A stretch of 64,000 nt of DNA from Piromyces finnis (lineage: Eukaryota; Neocallimastigomycota; Neocallimastigomycetes; Neocallimastigales; Neocallimastigaceae). The notes below the pieces were generated by a model. The model saw only the letters and a program-made list of their open reading frames with translations, was not told the origin of the DNA and did not search any database. Numbering within the stretch: the first letter of the stretch is position 1; every line of letters begins with the position of its first letter. Location of the stretch: NCBI GenBank assembly GCA_002104945.1, contig MCFH01000009.1:636501-700500 (forward strand), written 5' to 3'. Shown one piece after another: positions 46,110-58,326 of the stretch. A program made the position numbers and the translations under genes.

Positions 46110-46262
46110 ATGTCTATAACTTTAAAGAAACGAAACAAAATGTTTAATTCATCTACAGAAATAGAAAATTTTGAAAACCGAAATATTTCAATTGATATAT
46201 CAACACTTCAATTATTATTTAAAAAGATATTTCGTAGTAAGAATAAAGATATATATTACTAA
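46110..46262 (+). CDS. Possible short ORF or remnant
   Basis: A 50-residue frame beginning MSITLKKRNKMFNSSTEIENF and ending FRSKNKDIYY. Its composition is more protein-like than the surrounding spacer, but there is no recognised family and no splice partner. It may be a fragment left from the same element as the upstream nuclease relic. Confidence 0.2.
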   Translation: MSITLKKRNKMFNSSTEIENFENRNISIDISTLQLLFKKIFRSKNKDIYY

Positions 46263-46636
46263 AAGATTTGTTTATTATTATATTTTTATTTTTATTTTTT
46301 TTTTATTATTTTATTTTTGCAATTTTTATAAAATATATTTACATAAAATAATAATTATGTATTTTTTTTATATAAATATTTTAATTACATTTATATTATT
46401 ATCAATTTGTATAATTAATATAAATCTGTAATTTTCATTCTATTTGAACTTTTTATTTATGCTTTATTACATAAATATAAATTTGAAATAATAATTTAAT
46501 TATATTCTATATTTTTGTTAAAAAAAAAAAAGCTTTTCTTAAAAAATTTTCAATTTTTTATAAAATTTCCTTCGTTTTTATTAAATTTTTTAAAACGTTT
46601 TTCTATAAGTATATATAAATATATGGATATTTATTT

Positions 46637-49009
46637 TTATTGACAAATACCATACTTAGCTTGGCAATTATTTGTACAGTGTGCATCAGAAGTACCACAG
46701 TAACCATATTGAGAACAACAACCAGATCTACATCTACCGTGACCTTCACCACACATACCATCAGTACTATATATCTTAGTGTAATCAACTGTTGATCCAG
46801 TGTTTCCAGTGTTTCCAGTGTTAGTAGAAGTAGAACCACATTTACCGAAACCAGATTGACAACCAGTACCACAATGGGCATCAGTTATTCCACAATAACC
46901 ATATTTTGAACAGCACTGGCCAGATGGACAACTGCCCTTGTTTGGACCACAGGTACCATCTGTAGATACTGGAAGTGTGGTTTTGGTTGAAGTAGTAGTT
47001 GTGGTCTTTTTAACTGTAGTGGTGGTTTTTCTAGTAGTGGTTTTAACAGTAGTAGTGGTTTTAACAGCAGTAGTTTTAACAGTAGTGGTTTTAGCAATAG
47101 TACTACCTGGGCAGTAACCAAATTCGGCTTGACAATTAGTACAGTATTCAGTTTCAGAACCACAGTAACCATATTTAGAACAGCATTGCTTATCTGGGCA
47201 TCTACCATAATCTGGTCCACATAATCCATTACGAGAAATATCTGAACCGTATGTTTCACTACCTAAATCAATGTTTAAGCCAAATTCTTTATTCATAGCC
47301 TTAGCACGTCTGTAAACCCATTCCTTTATACCATAACCAGCACCATGTCTAGAAGCAGTATTAATATTAGTTTCAAAGTCTTCCATAGTCCAATTTAATT
47401 GTGTGCCTGAACCTTTACGAAGTGGGTTTTTGTTGATAACTTCATAATTCCAAGCAATTTCATCACGGTGACGTTCAACTAAAGCGTCAATTCTTTTATT
47501 AAGAACTTTAGGGTTGAAGATTTTAACAACAATATTTTTAAGAATAGTTTCAAAACGTGCTCTGAGAGTTGCATTAGATAATAATTTATCAATAGCATAA
47601 CGTTGTGGAGCATCATATTCATCAAGACCCCATTCAATGTTAACAAAATCTTTGTAAGAACGATCAATAAAATCATCATAACGCATGTATGGCATACCAA
47701 GATTTAAACCAAAAGTACCATCCCAATCTTGACAAATGAAATAGTATTTATTGTTTTCTGTTGGATTATCATATACAGCAAAGTTTGTTGAGTATAACCA
47801 ATATGAATCCCAATGACCAGTGAGGATTTCCATAGCTATTCCTTTAAAGAAAGTATCAATATCAAACCAATTTTGTTCAAAACTCTTAACTTGAGAAGAA
47901 CTGTTAACATTTAAACTTTCAAATTGCTTGCAAAGATTTTTAATATTTGAGTTGTCATAACGATCACTATTGTATGGTTGGAAAGCATAAAAAGTGTTTC
48001 CAGTGTAATAGAAATCAGCACCAGTACTACAATCAAGTGGATGACCTAACTTATTAACATCAGTGATTAATAATTTACCGTTGTTATCCCCATGGAAAGT
48101 AGCACGAGCAAATGATTCACTGGCTGCTTCTTCTTGTAAAATATAGTAACCAACAGCTTTTTCATTAACATAAACTCTAGTTTTAATAGATTGAATGGTA
48201 GGATAACCGAGAGCATTTAAAATGTCACCATAGAGATCTTGACGTAAGAAAGTTGGATCTTCATTATTATCACGGAATTTTAAAGTATAACGACCTTCAA
48301 CACCGTCACCACTTAATTGAACCTTAAATTGGAATTTATTCCAAGATTTATTTTTTGGATAAGCTGGTATATTTTTAAAGGTTAAAATTGAATCTTTTAA
48401 AATGAAAACGATTCTTTCTAAATAATCAGCACTAGCTTTAGTAGAAGTGAACATTTTGTTACTTCTATCACCATAAATATGAACAGTTGGGATATAAGAA
48501 TCATCGAATAATTCACCCTTACCAATAGACTTGGTCCATTGATAAACCTGTGGTAATTGTGGTAAAGTCTTGACTGTATCTTTTCTACCAAGGAATTCAT
48601 TGTGTGTAGTAGTAGCTCCTTTAGCTAAGGTACGAGTAAAACCTTCTGAAACATTATCAACATAATAAGTGTAACTATGTTTTAAATTTTTTTTATTATA
48701 ATTATAATATTTTTTTTAATAATTTATTAATTAATTTTTTCGTTTTTTTAATATAAAATGAAATAAAATACTAATTATTAAACTGTAATTATTTTTTGAA
48801 AATATTTATATTTACGTTAATTCAGAATCAGATACTGTAAGAGTAGCTTGGTAAACTGGAGCATATGTACTGTATCTTTTTAAGTTGTATGATTTTGAAC
48901 CAATTTTAACTGATACATTTTGAGCGTTTAAAGCTATAAGTGAAAATTTTACACTTCTAGCAGCTGCTAAAGCAATAAAAGCTAATATTAAAAATAAGTT
49001 TTTGTACAT
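46637..49009 (-). CDS. Secreted CotH-domain protein with three CBM18 modules (copy A)
   Basis: Two exons, 48816-49009 and 46637-48674 (phase 2), 743 residues. A signal peptide (MYKNLFLILAFIALAAA) precedes a small beta-rich region and the CotH domain (~120-480). The CotH core has [26 protein letters not shown], a YYILQEEA strand, the [15 protein letters not shown] helix and the hallmark [13 protein letters not shown]. CotH proteins are atypical kinases in Bacillus spore coats, and in some fungi are surface proteins; gut fungi have many, often on secreted or cell-wall proteins. Three hevein-type CBM18 modules follow, each with CCSxYGYCG, two joined by a Thr/Lys-rich linker. The modules should bind chitin. 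No dockerin is present. Base composition is clearly less AT-rich than neighbours, suggesting high expression. Confidence 0.92.
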
Positions 49010-51021
49010 TTTTTAAATTTCTATTTTTAAATTTTTATTTTTTATGTTTTTTTTCATATGTTACTATTTAATACAACATATATATAAATATATTTTTTAT
49101 TATTATTATTTTGTTTTTTTATTTTATATTTATTTATTTTTTTTTTTTTTAATTTTTTCTTTTTTACTTTTATTATTTTGTATCTTTATATTTTTTGGTA
49201 TATAAAGGTACAAAATTATAAAGCAACAATTGAAATAAAAAACTAAAAAAAATTAAGGAAAAAAGGATAACTTTATATATTCATTTCAATTCATACATTA
49301 AATATATTAAATAATGAATAAAAACTTCAATCATAATTATTATACAATAAAGTTTAATATTAAAAAAGAAATTAATATAATAAATGAATATTGGGAATAT
49401 AGAATATATTATATTATAATATATAATTTTCATTTATTAAAATATATAAGGTTTTTAATTTTCATATTCATTTTAATATACAACTTTTTTAATTTTTTTT
49501 AAAAAATAGTATTACTATTATAATATGAAAAATAATAAAAAAAAATTCATTTGTTAATTAAATTATTAAAAAATTTTTAATTTATTTCTAATTATATTAA
49601 TAATATATAAACTTTCTTTTTGAAAGATTGAAAAATATAGTAACAATATTATAAATAATTAAAAAAGAGCATTTTAATATATAATATTCTTTTTTAATAA
49701 TAAGATGATTTTCATTATAATAATAAATATTTTATTATTATCATTAGAAGTATCTAATAAAATGATTAAAATTCAACTGAAACTACCATTTTCAAGTGAA
49801 TTTTTTTAATACTCTTTCGTTCATTTCAAAAATTAAGGGTCATTGGCTATGTTCGTTTAACATTTCATTTCAATATCACAATAAATTTAAATTATTATAA
49901 AATTTATTTCAATATATTTTGTTATATTTTAATATATTGTTTAATATATTTCACAGTACTATTTATTTATTGTATTTAAATTAATTTAATAATATTGGTG
50001 TAAATTAAAATAGGCGCTGATAATATTTCCATATTGTTCAATAATATTGTTCTCTTTAATAACAATAAAATGTATCATGTTTAATATTAATTTTTATTCA
50101 ATGCTTTATATAAAAATATATGATTTTATTATATTATAATATATTTAGTTTAATATTAAATTCATATAGGAATCCATGAATGCCAATGATATTTTCAAGT
50201 TAAATATGTAGTACAAATCATTTATTAAATATAAAACCAAGTTTTAATTTTTAGGAAGAAAATTATACAATAAAATTAAATTAAATATATAAAATTTTAA
50301 TTATTATTAAAATTTAATTTTTTAATGAAATAATTAATTACATAGAAATATAATGAAAATATAATATAATAAAATTAATTATTATTTTTATATAAATATT
50401 TATAATGAAAATATAAAGTTAATAATAAACTTTAATTATAATTATTTAAAGAATCACTTAAAAAATTAATTTTTGAGGAAGGAGAAAAAAAGTAAAGATA
50501 TAAATAATAGTTCTCATAAACTTTATAATTCTACATGAAAAATATAAAATATATAATGGAATACTTATTACTTATTTTCTTTGTAATAACTTTTTATTTC
50601 TATAATCATATATTAATAAATTATCTTTTATAACAAACAAACAAAAACAATAATCCAAAAATTGTATTATTTTACTTATTTATTTCTTTATAGCTTTTTT
50701 TTTTTTTTTTTTTTTGAAATTATTTCTTTATAGCTTTTTGTTTTTTGGTTGTATTAATTTTATTTGTGTTCAGGGTACAAGGATTATTGTGTTCATATAA
50801 TATATTAAAGTAAAAACTGCTCTTTGAACACAAAAAAAAAAGACATCTTAATAATTTAACAATAATTAATTTATTATAAATTAAGTTTAAAAATTGGCCT
50901 AATTTTTAGATACAAAAATAAGCTCAAACTTTATTTTAAAAATATTAATATAAAAATATATCATTAGATTTGTTGTCTTTACAAAACATTATATATTTAG
51001 CTCTTTACTTTTCTTTTTTTT

Positions 51022-51052
<31 letters not shown>

Positions 51053-51355
51053 GAGCAATAAATTTTAAAAACTATAAAATAATTAATATATTAATAAATA
51101 AATTAATAGAATTAATTATATAATATATAAAAATAATTTTAAGTTTTATTTTAAAGATATTTATTTACAGTAATTAAAATACAATGAATTAAAATGAATT
51201 AATTATTATGTTTTATATATGAATATTATAAAAAAAAAAAATACTTAATTATATATTGTATATATAGTATAGAACTATTTTAAAATTGTATGCATATATG
51301 ATATATATATTAAAGAAAATTATAAAATCATTTTAATTCCAACTTTCTTTTCTTT
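49010..51355. other. Long intergenic region between CotH paralogues
   Basis: 2.3 kb with no supported gene. It should hold the copy-A promoter (towards 49010) and the copy-B 3' end (towards 51355). A 19-base ATTTCTTTATAGCTTTTTT-like unit occurs twice near 50680-50740. TTTGTGTTCA (50763-50772) is repeated inverted as TGAACACAAA (50825-50834). The hairpin at 50999-51056 is listed separately. Confidence 0.6.
50999..51056. repeat. GCTCTTT...AAAGAGC inverted repeat with T/A arms
   Basis: GCTCTTTACTTTTC plus a T-run is followed by AAAGTA, a run of about 27 A and AAAGAGC. The outer ends are exact reverse complements and the homopolymer arms can pair, so a long A/T hairpin is possible. It lies beyond the 3' end of copy B of the CotH pair. 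Confidence 0.6.
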
Positions 51356-53771
51356 CTACCAACAATGACCATAAGTAGATTGGCACCCAGTACCACAATA
51401 TGCAGATGAGGTACCACAATAACCATACTTTGAACAGCATAAATTACCTGGGCATATACCTTTTTCAGAACCACATGTGTAATCAGTAGAGATACTTAAA
51501 TATGAACGTGATGAAGAATCAGTAGTACATTTACCATACTCGGATTGACATCCAGAACCACAGTAAGCAGATGATGTACCACAGTAACCATACTTAGAAC
51601 AACATTGACCGTTTGGACATGCACCTTTACCAGAACCACAACTTCCATCATATGTTGAGTCAGTAGAACTTGAGTTTTCTGTAGTAATAGTTTCAGTTGT
51701 TGTACTACTATTAGATAATGAACAATAACCCCAAGCGGATTGACATCCAGAACCGCAATAGGAAGATGTAGATCCACAGTAACCATATTCAGAACAGCAT
51801 TCATCACTTGGACATCTACCATGACCTTCACCACATCTTCCATCGATAGATAATGATTCAAAAGCTTCACTATCGGATCCTAAATCAATATTCAAATTAA
51901 ATTCCTTATTCATAGCTTTAGCACGTTTATATACCCATTCCTTTATACCATAACTGGCACCATGTCTTGAACGAGTATTAATATTAGTGTCAAAATCTTT
52001 AATAGTCCAACCTAATTGTGAACCTGTAGCCTTTCGAAGTGGATAATTATTAATAGTATCATAATTCCAAGCAATTTCTTCACGATGACGGGCAACTAAT
52101 GCATCTAATCTTTTACCTATTTCAACTGGATTGAAAATATTAATTACAATATCCTTAAGAATTGTTTCAAAACGTGCTCTAAGAGTCTCATTAGATAATA
52201 ATTTATCAACAGCTATACGATGTGGAGCATCATATTCATCAAGTCCCCATTCAAGATTGACAAAGTCTTTGTATGAACGGTCAATAAAATCTTTATAACG
52301 CATGTATGGCATACCAAGATTTAAACCAAAAGTACCATCCCAATCTTGATCAATAAAGTAAAATTTGTTATTTTCAGTTGGATCATCGTAAAGAGCGTAA
52401 TTAGTAGAATATAACCAATAAGAATCCCAGTGACCAGTAAGAATTTCCATGGCAATAGCCTTGAAAAATGTATCAATATCAAACCAATTTTTTTCAAAAT
52501 CTTTAATTTCAGATAAATTGTTGACATTTAGTTTTTCAAAAGCTTTACTAAGTTCTTTAACTCTTGAGTTGTCATAACGATAACTATTATATGGTTGGAA
52601 AGCATAGAAATCATTACCATTATAATGAAAATCAGCACCAGTACTACAATCAAGAGGATGACCTAATTTATTAACATCAGTAATTAATAATTTACCGTTG
52701 TTATCCCCATGGAAAGTAGCACGAACAAATGATTCACTGGCTGCTTCTTCTTGTAAAATATAGTAACCAACAGCTTTTTCATTAACATAAACTCTAGTTT
52801 TAACAGATTGAATAGTAGGATAACCAAGAGCATTTAAAATATCACCATAGAGATCTTGACGCATAAATGTTGGATCTTCATTATTATCACGGAATTTTAA
52901 AATATACCTTCCTTCAATTCCATTATTATTTAATCTGACTTTAAATTGCATTTTATCCCAATATTTGTTTTTTGGATCACATTGAACATTCTATAATTAT
53001 TAATTAATATATATATAGGTTATTAATTTTTAAAATTCTTTTTTTTTTTTTTTTTCTAGTAAATATATAAATAATTACTTCAAAAGTGTAAATATTATCT
53101 TTTAAGATAAAAACAATTTTTTCTAATTTATCAGGATTTGCTTCAGTAGTAGTGAAAATGGTTTCACTTCTATCACCATAAATATGTACAGTTGGAATAT
53201 ATGAATCATCAAATAATTCACCTTTACCAATAGATTTAGACCAATTATAAACTTGTTTAAATTGAGGAATTTCTTTTATTGTATATTTTCTACCAAAGAA
53301 TTCATTATGAGTTTTATCAACATTTTCTTCTAATACACGACTAAAGTTTTCAGAAATACCATCAACAACATATTTGTATCTAGCAATTTGAATATTAAAG
53401 TAGATAATTATGAAGAAATGAATAAAAATTAATATTTATTGCATCTATGTCACAAATTATATAATTTTTTAAAAAAAATAGATTTTTTTTTTTGAATTTT
53501 TCAATAATTTTATTATTATTAACCACTTTAAAATTAAATATTAAAATTTTATTAATTGGCTATAAATAAAAACGTACGAAACATTGGTATCATCAATAGA
53601 AATAACTGATTGATATACTGGGGCATAAGAACTATATTTCTCTAAAGTGTAATATTTTTCATTTATCTTTACACTGACAGATGAACCGAAAGCAACCACC
53701 GAAAATTTAACGTTTCTGGAAGCTACTATGGTAATTAGTAGAGAAAATATTGATAAAAAGTTTTTAATCAT
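51356..53771 (-). CDS. Secreted CotH-domain protein with three CBM18 modules (copy B)
   Basis: Three exons: 53578-53771, 53079-53379, 51356-52990; 709 residues. The first exon is 194 nt, the same length as in copy A, and splices in the same phase. Signal peptide [18 protein letters not shown]. The CotH domain is highly similar to copy A, including [28 protein letters not shown] and the core [13 protein letters not shown] (Cys in copy A is Asp here). Three CBM18 modules end the protein, each with CCSxYGYCG; the linkers are Ser/Thr-rich and short, without copy A's long Thr/Lys linker. An additional intron (52991-53078) interrupts the CotH domain and is missing from copy A. The pair is a tandem duplication in the same orientation. 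Likely cell-wall or secreted, chitin-binding; catalytic activity unproven. Confidence 0.92.
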
Positions 53772-54102
53772 ATTTTGATTTAATAATCGATTATTTTTAA
53801 TATATTTTTAAATTTTTATATTTAATAATAATAAAATAAAACAAAACAAAATCAAAAAAAAAAAAAAAAAAAAAAGAAATAATCTAGTTCTTTTATATTT
53901 ATTATTAATAAGAAAAAATATTTTAAAAAATATAATTATTAATTATAGTTTATTATATAAAAAAATAAGTACGTATGATTAGAAAATATAGAAATATTAA
54001 GATAATTTTAATGTAAAACCGAAGTTACATTTTAAACTTTATAAAGATTTTTAAATTGATATAATTAATAAATAGTAAGATGTAATATAAAAAGGCGTCG
54101 AA

Positions 54103-54198
<96 letters not shown>

Positions 54199-54998
54199 TA
54201 GTATAATAGTAGATTTGAAAATTAAATTACCTTCAAAAGCTTAATTTATCAATTTCTCTTAATTAATTTTTATATTAAGGGTTAAAGAAATCGCATTTCT
54301 AATTAATAATATTTATAATTTCCTTTTTATCTTTTAACTTCCTTTGTATTTTTAATTTCCTTTTGAACTTTTGATCTTTCCTTTTAATTTTTAATACCTT
54401 TAAGATTTTTTTTATTTTAATTTTAAATTATGAATATTTTTTATAAAAACAAAAATAAAAATAAAAAAAAAAAGGCATAACAAATTTTATTTTTTTTTTT
54501 TTTTTTAAAAAAAAGGAAAAAGGTTTATATAGATTATTATTAAAATATTAAACTACAACATAATAAACTTAATAGGATATATATTGAAATATAAATTCTT
54601 TTTGATAATAGATAAAGTTTTCAGTATATTTTAAATTTATTTATTAATGTATAATAAAATAATACTATAAAAAAAAATAATAAAAAAAAAGAAAGAAGAG
54701 AAAAAAATTAATATATATATAAATATATTTAATGCATAAAGAATAGGAATGTCTTGATATATATTCATTGATTTTTATTCTATCAGCTCAACAAATTAAA
54801 AATAAGAAAAATAATTGAAATAAAAATAAATATTTAAACTATATACCCTTATATTTTATTATTAATAAAATTTAATGAAGAAATAAATATATTCTATTTT
54901 TTATTTTAATAATTTATTATATGATATAAAAAATATTCAATAGGGATATTATATTCATTTATTTATTTACTAATATAAATGTAGAGTTATTTGGTTTT
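53772..54998. other. Intergenic with (AAT)n and pyrimidine-rich stretch
   Basis: Upstream of CotH copy B. It contains an uninterrupted AAT array (54103-54197) and a T/C-rich stretch (54310-54420) rich in TTTCCTTTT steps. No gene seen. Confidence 0.6.
54103..54197. repeat. (AAT)n microsatellite
   Basis: About 95 bases of uninterrupted AAT triplets in the spacer upstream of CotH copy B. Confidence 0.95.
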
Positions 54999-56520
54999 CT
55001 AATTTCTTTGTAAAGTTGATTCTAATAATTCTCTTAAACTGTCAGTACGCTCTATAGCACTACTCATACAATCCTGTATTAATTCTGAAGAAAGTGGAAT
55101 ACCACCAAGTTTTGATATACCACATAACTTATGTTCTTCATTATATATGAAAGTAATTGAAGTACTTGAAAGATTTTCTTCTTCTTCATTTGGATCAGCT
55201 AAAACATATTTACTAAATAAATATTTTTATATTAAATTTAAATATATATATATATACATAAAGAAATTTAGTATATAAAGGTCTTTCAATCTTTTAATAT
55301 TTAATTAATTTAAAAACATACTCATCAAATACGACATATGTAGCAGATAATGGGATTGATAATAATTCTAAAGATATTGTCTTCTCTTTGGAAGCCTCAG
55401 CTTTTCCTTCTTCTTCAATAAAAGTGACTTCTGGAAGTTTTACTTTTTAAATTTATTATATTTTAAAAAAATTTTTTTATAAATATTTATTAATTTTTGT
55501 TAATTATATTACATTGCTCATTGGCCTTGTATGAAAAAAAAAAAAAAAAAATACATAATAATACATACAACTTTTTAAAGCGGATATTATTGAGTATAAA
55601 GCAGCATCGAATATATTACCATCATAAGATAAACAAATAACATCTATATATAATACCCATACAGCATTTTTTTCAGATATACAGAGCTTATCTAAATCAA
55701 TAATTTTACATCTAATTTTTAAAGTTTATATATGCAATATGTATAAAATGTGGAAATTTAAAGATTTATATTTTAATTTATGTACTGTTATACATTCGAA
55801 ATTTTAATATTATTAAAAAAATTTAATTATATTAAAATATTACTGTTTAAATAATTTATCAATTCTTTCACTAATAGATTGAGCTAATTCTCCTGGTGGT
55901 CCTGGTTTAAAAATTGAAGAGCATATAGGTGATAATTCAACATTTGGTACTTTTAAATTTTAATAAAAATATAATTTATTTTGAAATTTGATTGTAATTC
56001 AATTTTGATTTCGAAATTTTGGGATTGTATAAAAATTAAATTATTGAAATATAAAATAATAATAATAAAATGAATGAATAAAATAAAAAATAATTAAATA
56101 TTAATAAAATTATTTATTTTCTATTCTACAATAAATATAAATGAGTAAATAAAATATAATCTATATATGTAATAGTAATATAAACTGTATATTTTTTATA
56201 TATTTTACCAATGTATCCTTTTCTTGGATCATCAACTCTTGGTTCGGCAACTTCTGCTTTAATACCACAAACGACTGAGGTTTTACCCATTTTTAGTACA
56301 CATGAACCTTCAGCACTTTTTAATGAATCTATTTAAAATCATACAGAATAATACATTTTATTTTATTTATAATGGTAATAGTATATATTTTTTTAAAAAA
56401 ATAATAAAATAAAATATAATAAATTATATTTTATAACACAATTAATTTTTTAATAGATAGCAATTTAAATTTTAATTATATATTAACAATCTTTGTTTTG
56501 TAACAATGATAACATTGACA

Positions 56521-56596
<76 letters not shown>

Positions 56597-56755
56597 CTTA
56601 CTTAAATTAATAGAAGTTTTTCTAAACTTTTTTAATAGTCTTCCATCTGGTCTAATGTTATTTGTTAAAAATTTTCTGTAAAATTCTTTCGGATGTAATT
56701 TAGCAAAAGTATTAGCATCTAATACAAAAGAATCTTTATTTGATACTTCATTCAT
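54999..56755 (-). CDS. Exosome RNase PH-like ring subunit, Rrp43/EXOSC8 type
   Basis: Six exons with agreeing phases; start at the ATG at 56755 (an upstream in-frame TTG gives a longer frame but is not a normal start) and TAG at 54999. N-terminus AKLHPKEFYRKFLTNNIRPDGRLLKKFRKTSIN matches the opening of EXOSC8/Rrp43. Next come SLKSAEGSCVLKMGKTSVVCGIKAEVAEP, VPNVELSPICSSIFKPGPPGE, LDKLCISEKNAVWVLYIDVICLSYDGNIFDAAL, KLPEVTFIEEEGKAE and finally LCGISKLGGIPLSSELIQDCMSSAIERT. These are the RNase PH core segments. The exosome core ring channels RNA to Rrp44; the ring subunit itself is expected to be catalytically inactive. Rrp42/EXOSC7 is a close relative, but the residues around RPDGR and CISEKNAVWVLY fit EXOSC8 better. 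Intron 1 carries an AAT array (56521-56594). Confidence 0.9.
56521..56594. repeat. (AAT)n in Rrp43 intron 1
   Basis: Uninterrupted AAT triplets fill the 3'-proximal plus-strand part of the first intron, ending against the donor. Confidence 0.95.
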
Positions 56756-57105
56756 TTTAAATTTCAAATTATTAAATTTTAAAAATCTGCTTGTATGTAT
56801 GTATGTATATGTATATTGATATTTATTAATTATAAAGTTTCTGTATATAGATTATCCAAAAAAAAAAGACACTTTTTAAATATAACTTTAAATTTAAAAT
56901 AAAATTTTTTAAATAGAAAAATAATTTATTTAAATTAATTTTTATTGATTTATTTTTTTTTAAAAAAAAAATAAAATCAGCAAATCATAAAATAAAAAAA
57001 ATTAATCTATTATATAATTTCATAAATAAATGGCTATCATATGATATGTATATTTTTTTTAAAATTTTATTCATTATAATAAAACTAAATTGAGAGGAAT
57101 GTGTA

Positions 57106-57140
<35 letters not shown>

Positions 57141-58326
57141 ATACATTAAATTTTATTTGATGAAAGATTATTATAACATTTTCTTAATAAATAGTATAAT
57201 AAAAAAAGTTTTTTTTTTTTCTAAATATTATAAAATAGACAATATATAATAAATAATAAATATAATTGTCTATTCTGTTTTCTTTTTTTTTTTATTCTCA
57301 ATTTAATGGCAAAAAAAAAAAAAAAAAACTATAAAAGAACACAAATGGATGATTAATAAAATAAAGAAATGTCACATTTATACTTGATTATAATAATATA
57401 ATAATACTTGACTTTCAATGTATTATTGAATTGAAAGAAAATATTATGAGATATGTAAAAATGTTTCAATTCCTTCAAAAATGTCTGGTTTATTCTGACA
57501 AAGTTTTTCTTATTTTTTAAATTATTATTTTAAGAAGGTCACTCTATAGAGTATAATAATTATATGACTTCTAATGATGACTGACTGCCTTACATATCTA
57601 ATTTTAAATAATTACACATCTTATATATACTCAAGATTAAATTGTTATTTAGATCAATTGTCTTAAAATAAAATCATTACTCCTAGATATTTTCTTTCTC
57701 TTTTATATATAAAGTTTTTTTTTTTTTTTATTTTTATTTTTATTTTATATTTTATTCATATTGTATATATATAATTTTTATAATAAATTATATATATATA
57801 ATATCTATATATTTTTATAATTATTTTAAATGTTTATATTATTACTAAATATCATTTTAATAATTATTATTATCAATATGTTATTGTTATTTTTATATAT
57901 TTTTAATTTTTAACAACTAAAAATAAAACTATTTTTCAGCTCTATTTAATATATATCTAATTTATAATTTTATTTTAATTAGCATTGTATATAATGTATT
58001 AATGTATTATAAAGGCTTAAAAAAATAAAAAAGGTATTAAATTTACTCACTTTTATTTTTTCTCCTTTTTTACATAAACTTTTTATATTTTTTTAGTATC
58101 TATAATTTTTAAATATTTTATATTTTATAATATAAATATATATTTATCTTTTTAATATTTATTTATACCTTTTTTTTTTTTTTAATTCACTAATCTATAG
58201 TTAATTAAAAGTTGTAATAATTATATTGATTTAATTTATTTTATAATTTGCTGTCAATATAGTTTATGTATTCTTTTTTTAATGATTTTTTAGTTTTATT
58301 TTGATACTATATTTATTATTTTAATA
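56756..58326. other. Intergenic
   Basis: 1.6 kb spacer between two minus-strand genes. It contains an AAAT array (57107-57142) and long poly-A/poly-T runs. No coding sequence was seen. Confidence 0.6.

Larger units (their letters stand above)
45598..46636. other. Spacer between nuclease relic and CotH gene
   Basis: About 1 kb holding the 91-bp tandem duplication and a possible 50-codon ORF (46110-46262). It contains the 3' flank of the first CotH gene. The high Lys/Asn content of short frames suggests more decayed coding remnants. Confidence 0.5.

Noticed and set aside
46171-46431. 86-residue plus-strand hydrophobic ORF
   Set aside because: Its second half is Phe/Ile/Tyr from a T-rich tract; an overlapping frame starting at 46110 has a better composition and was kept at low confidence.
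46603-47259. Minus-strand Val/Leu-rich frames inside CotH copy A
   Set aside because: Alternative frames of the repetitive CBM18 and linker region; no independent start context.
50762-50834. Inverted TTTGTGTTCA/TGAACACAAA pair as a possible transposon end
   Set aside because: Arms are only 10 bp with no target duplication or ORF between them; mentioned only in the spacer entry.
56756-56767. Upstream TTG start for the Rrp43 gene
   Set aside because: Non-ATG start without support; the ATG at 56755 fits the family N-terminus.
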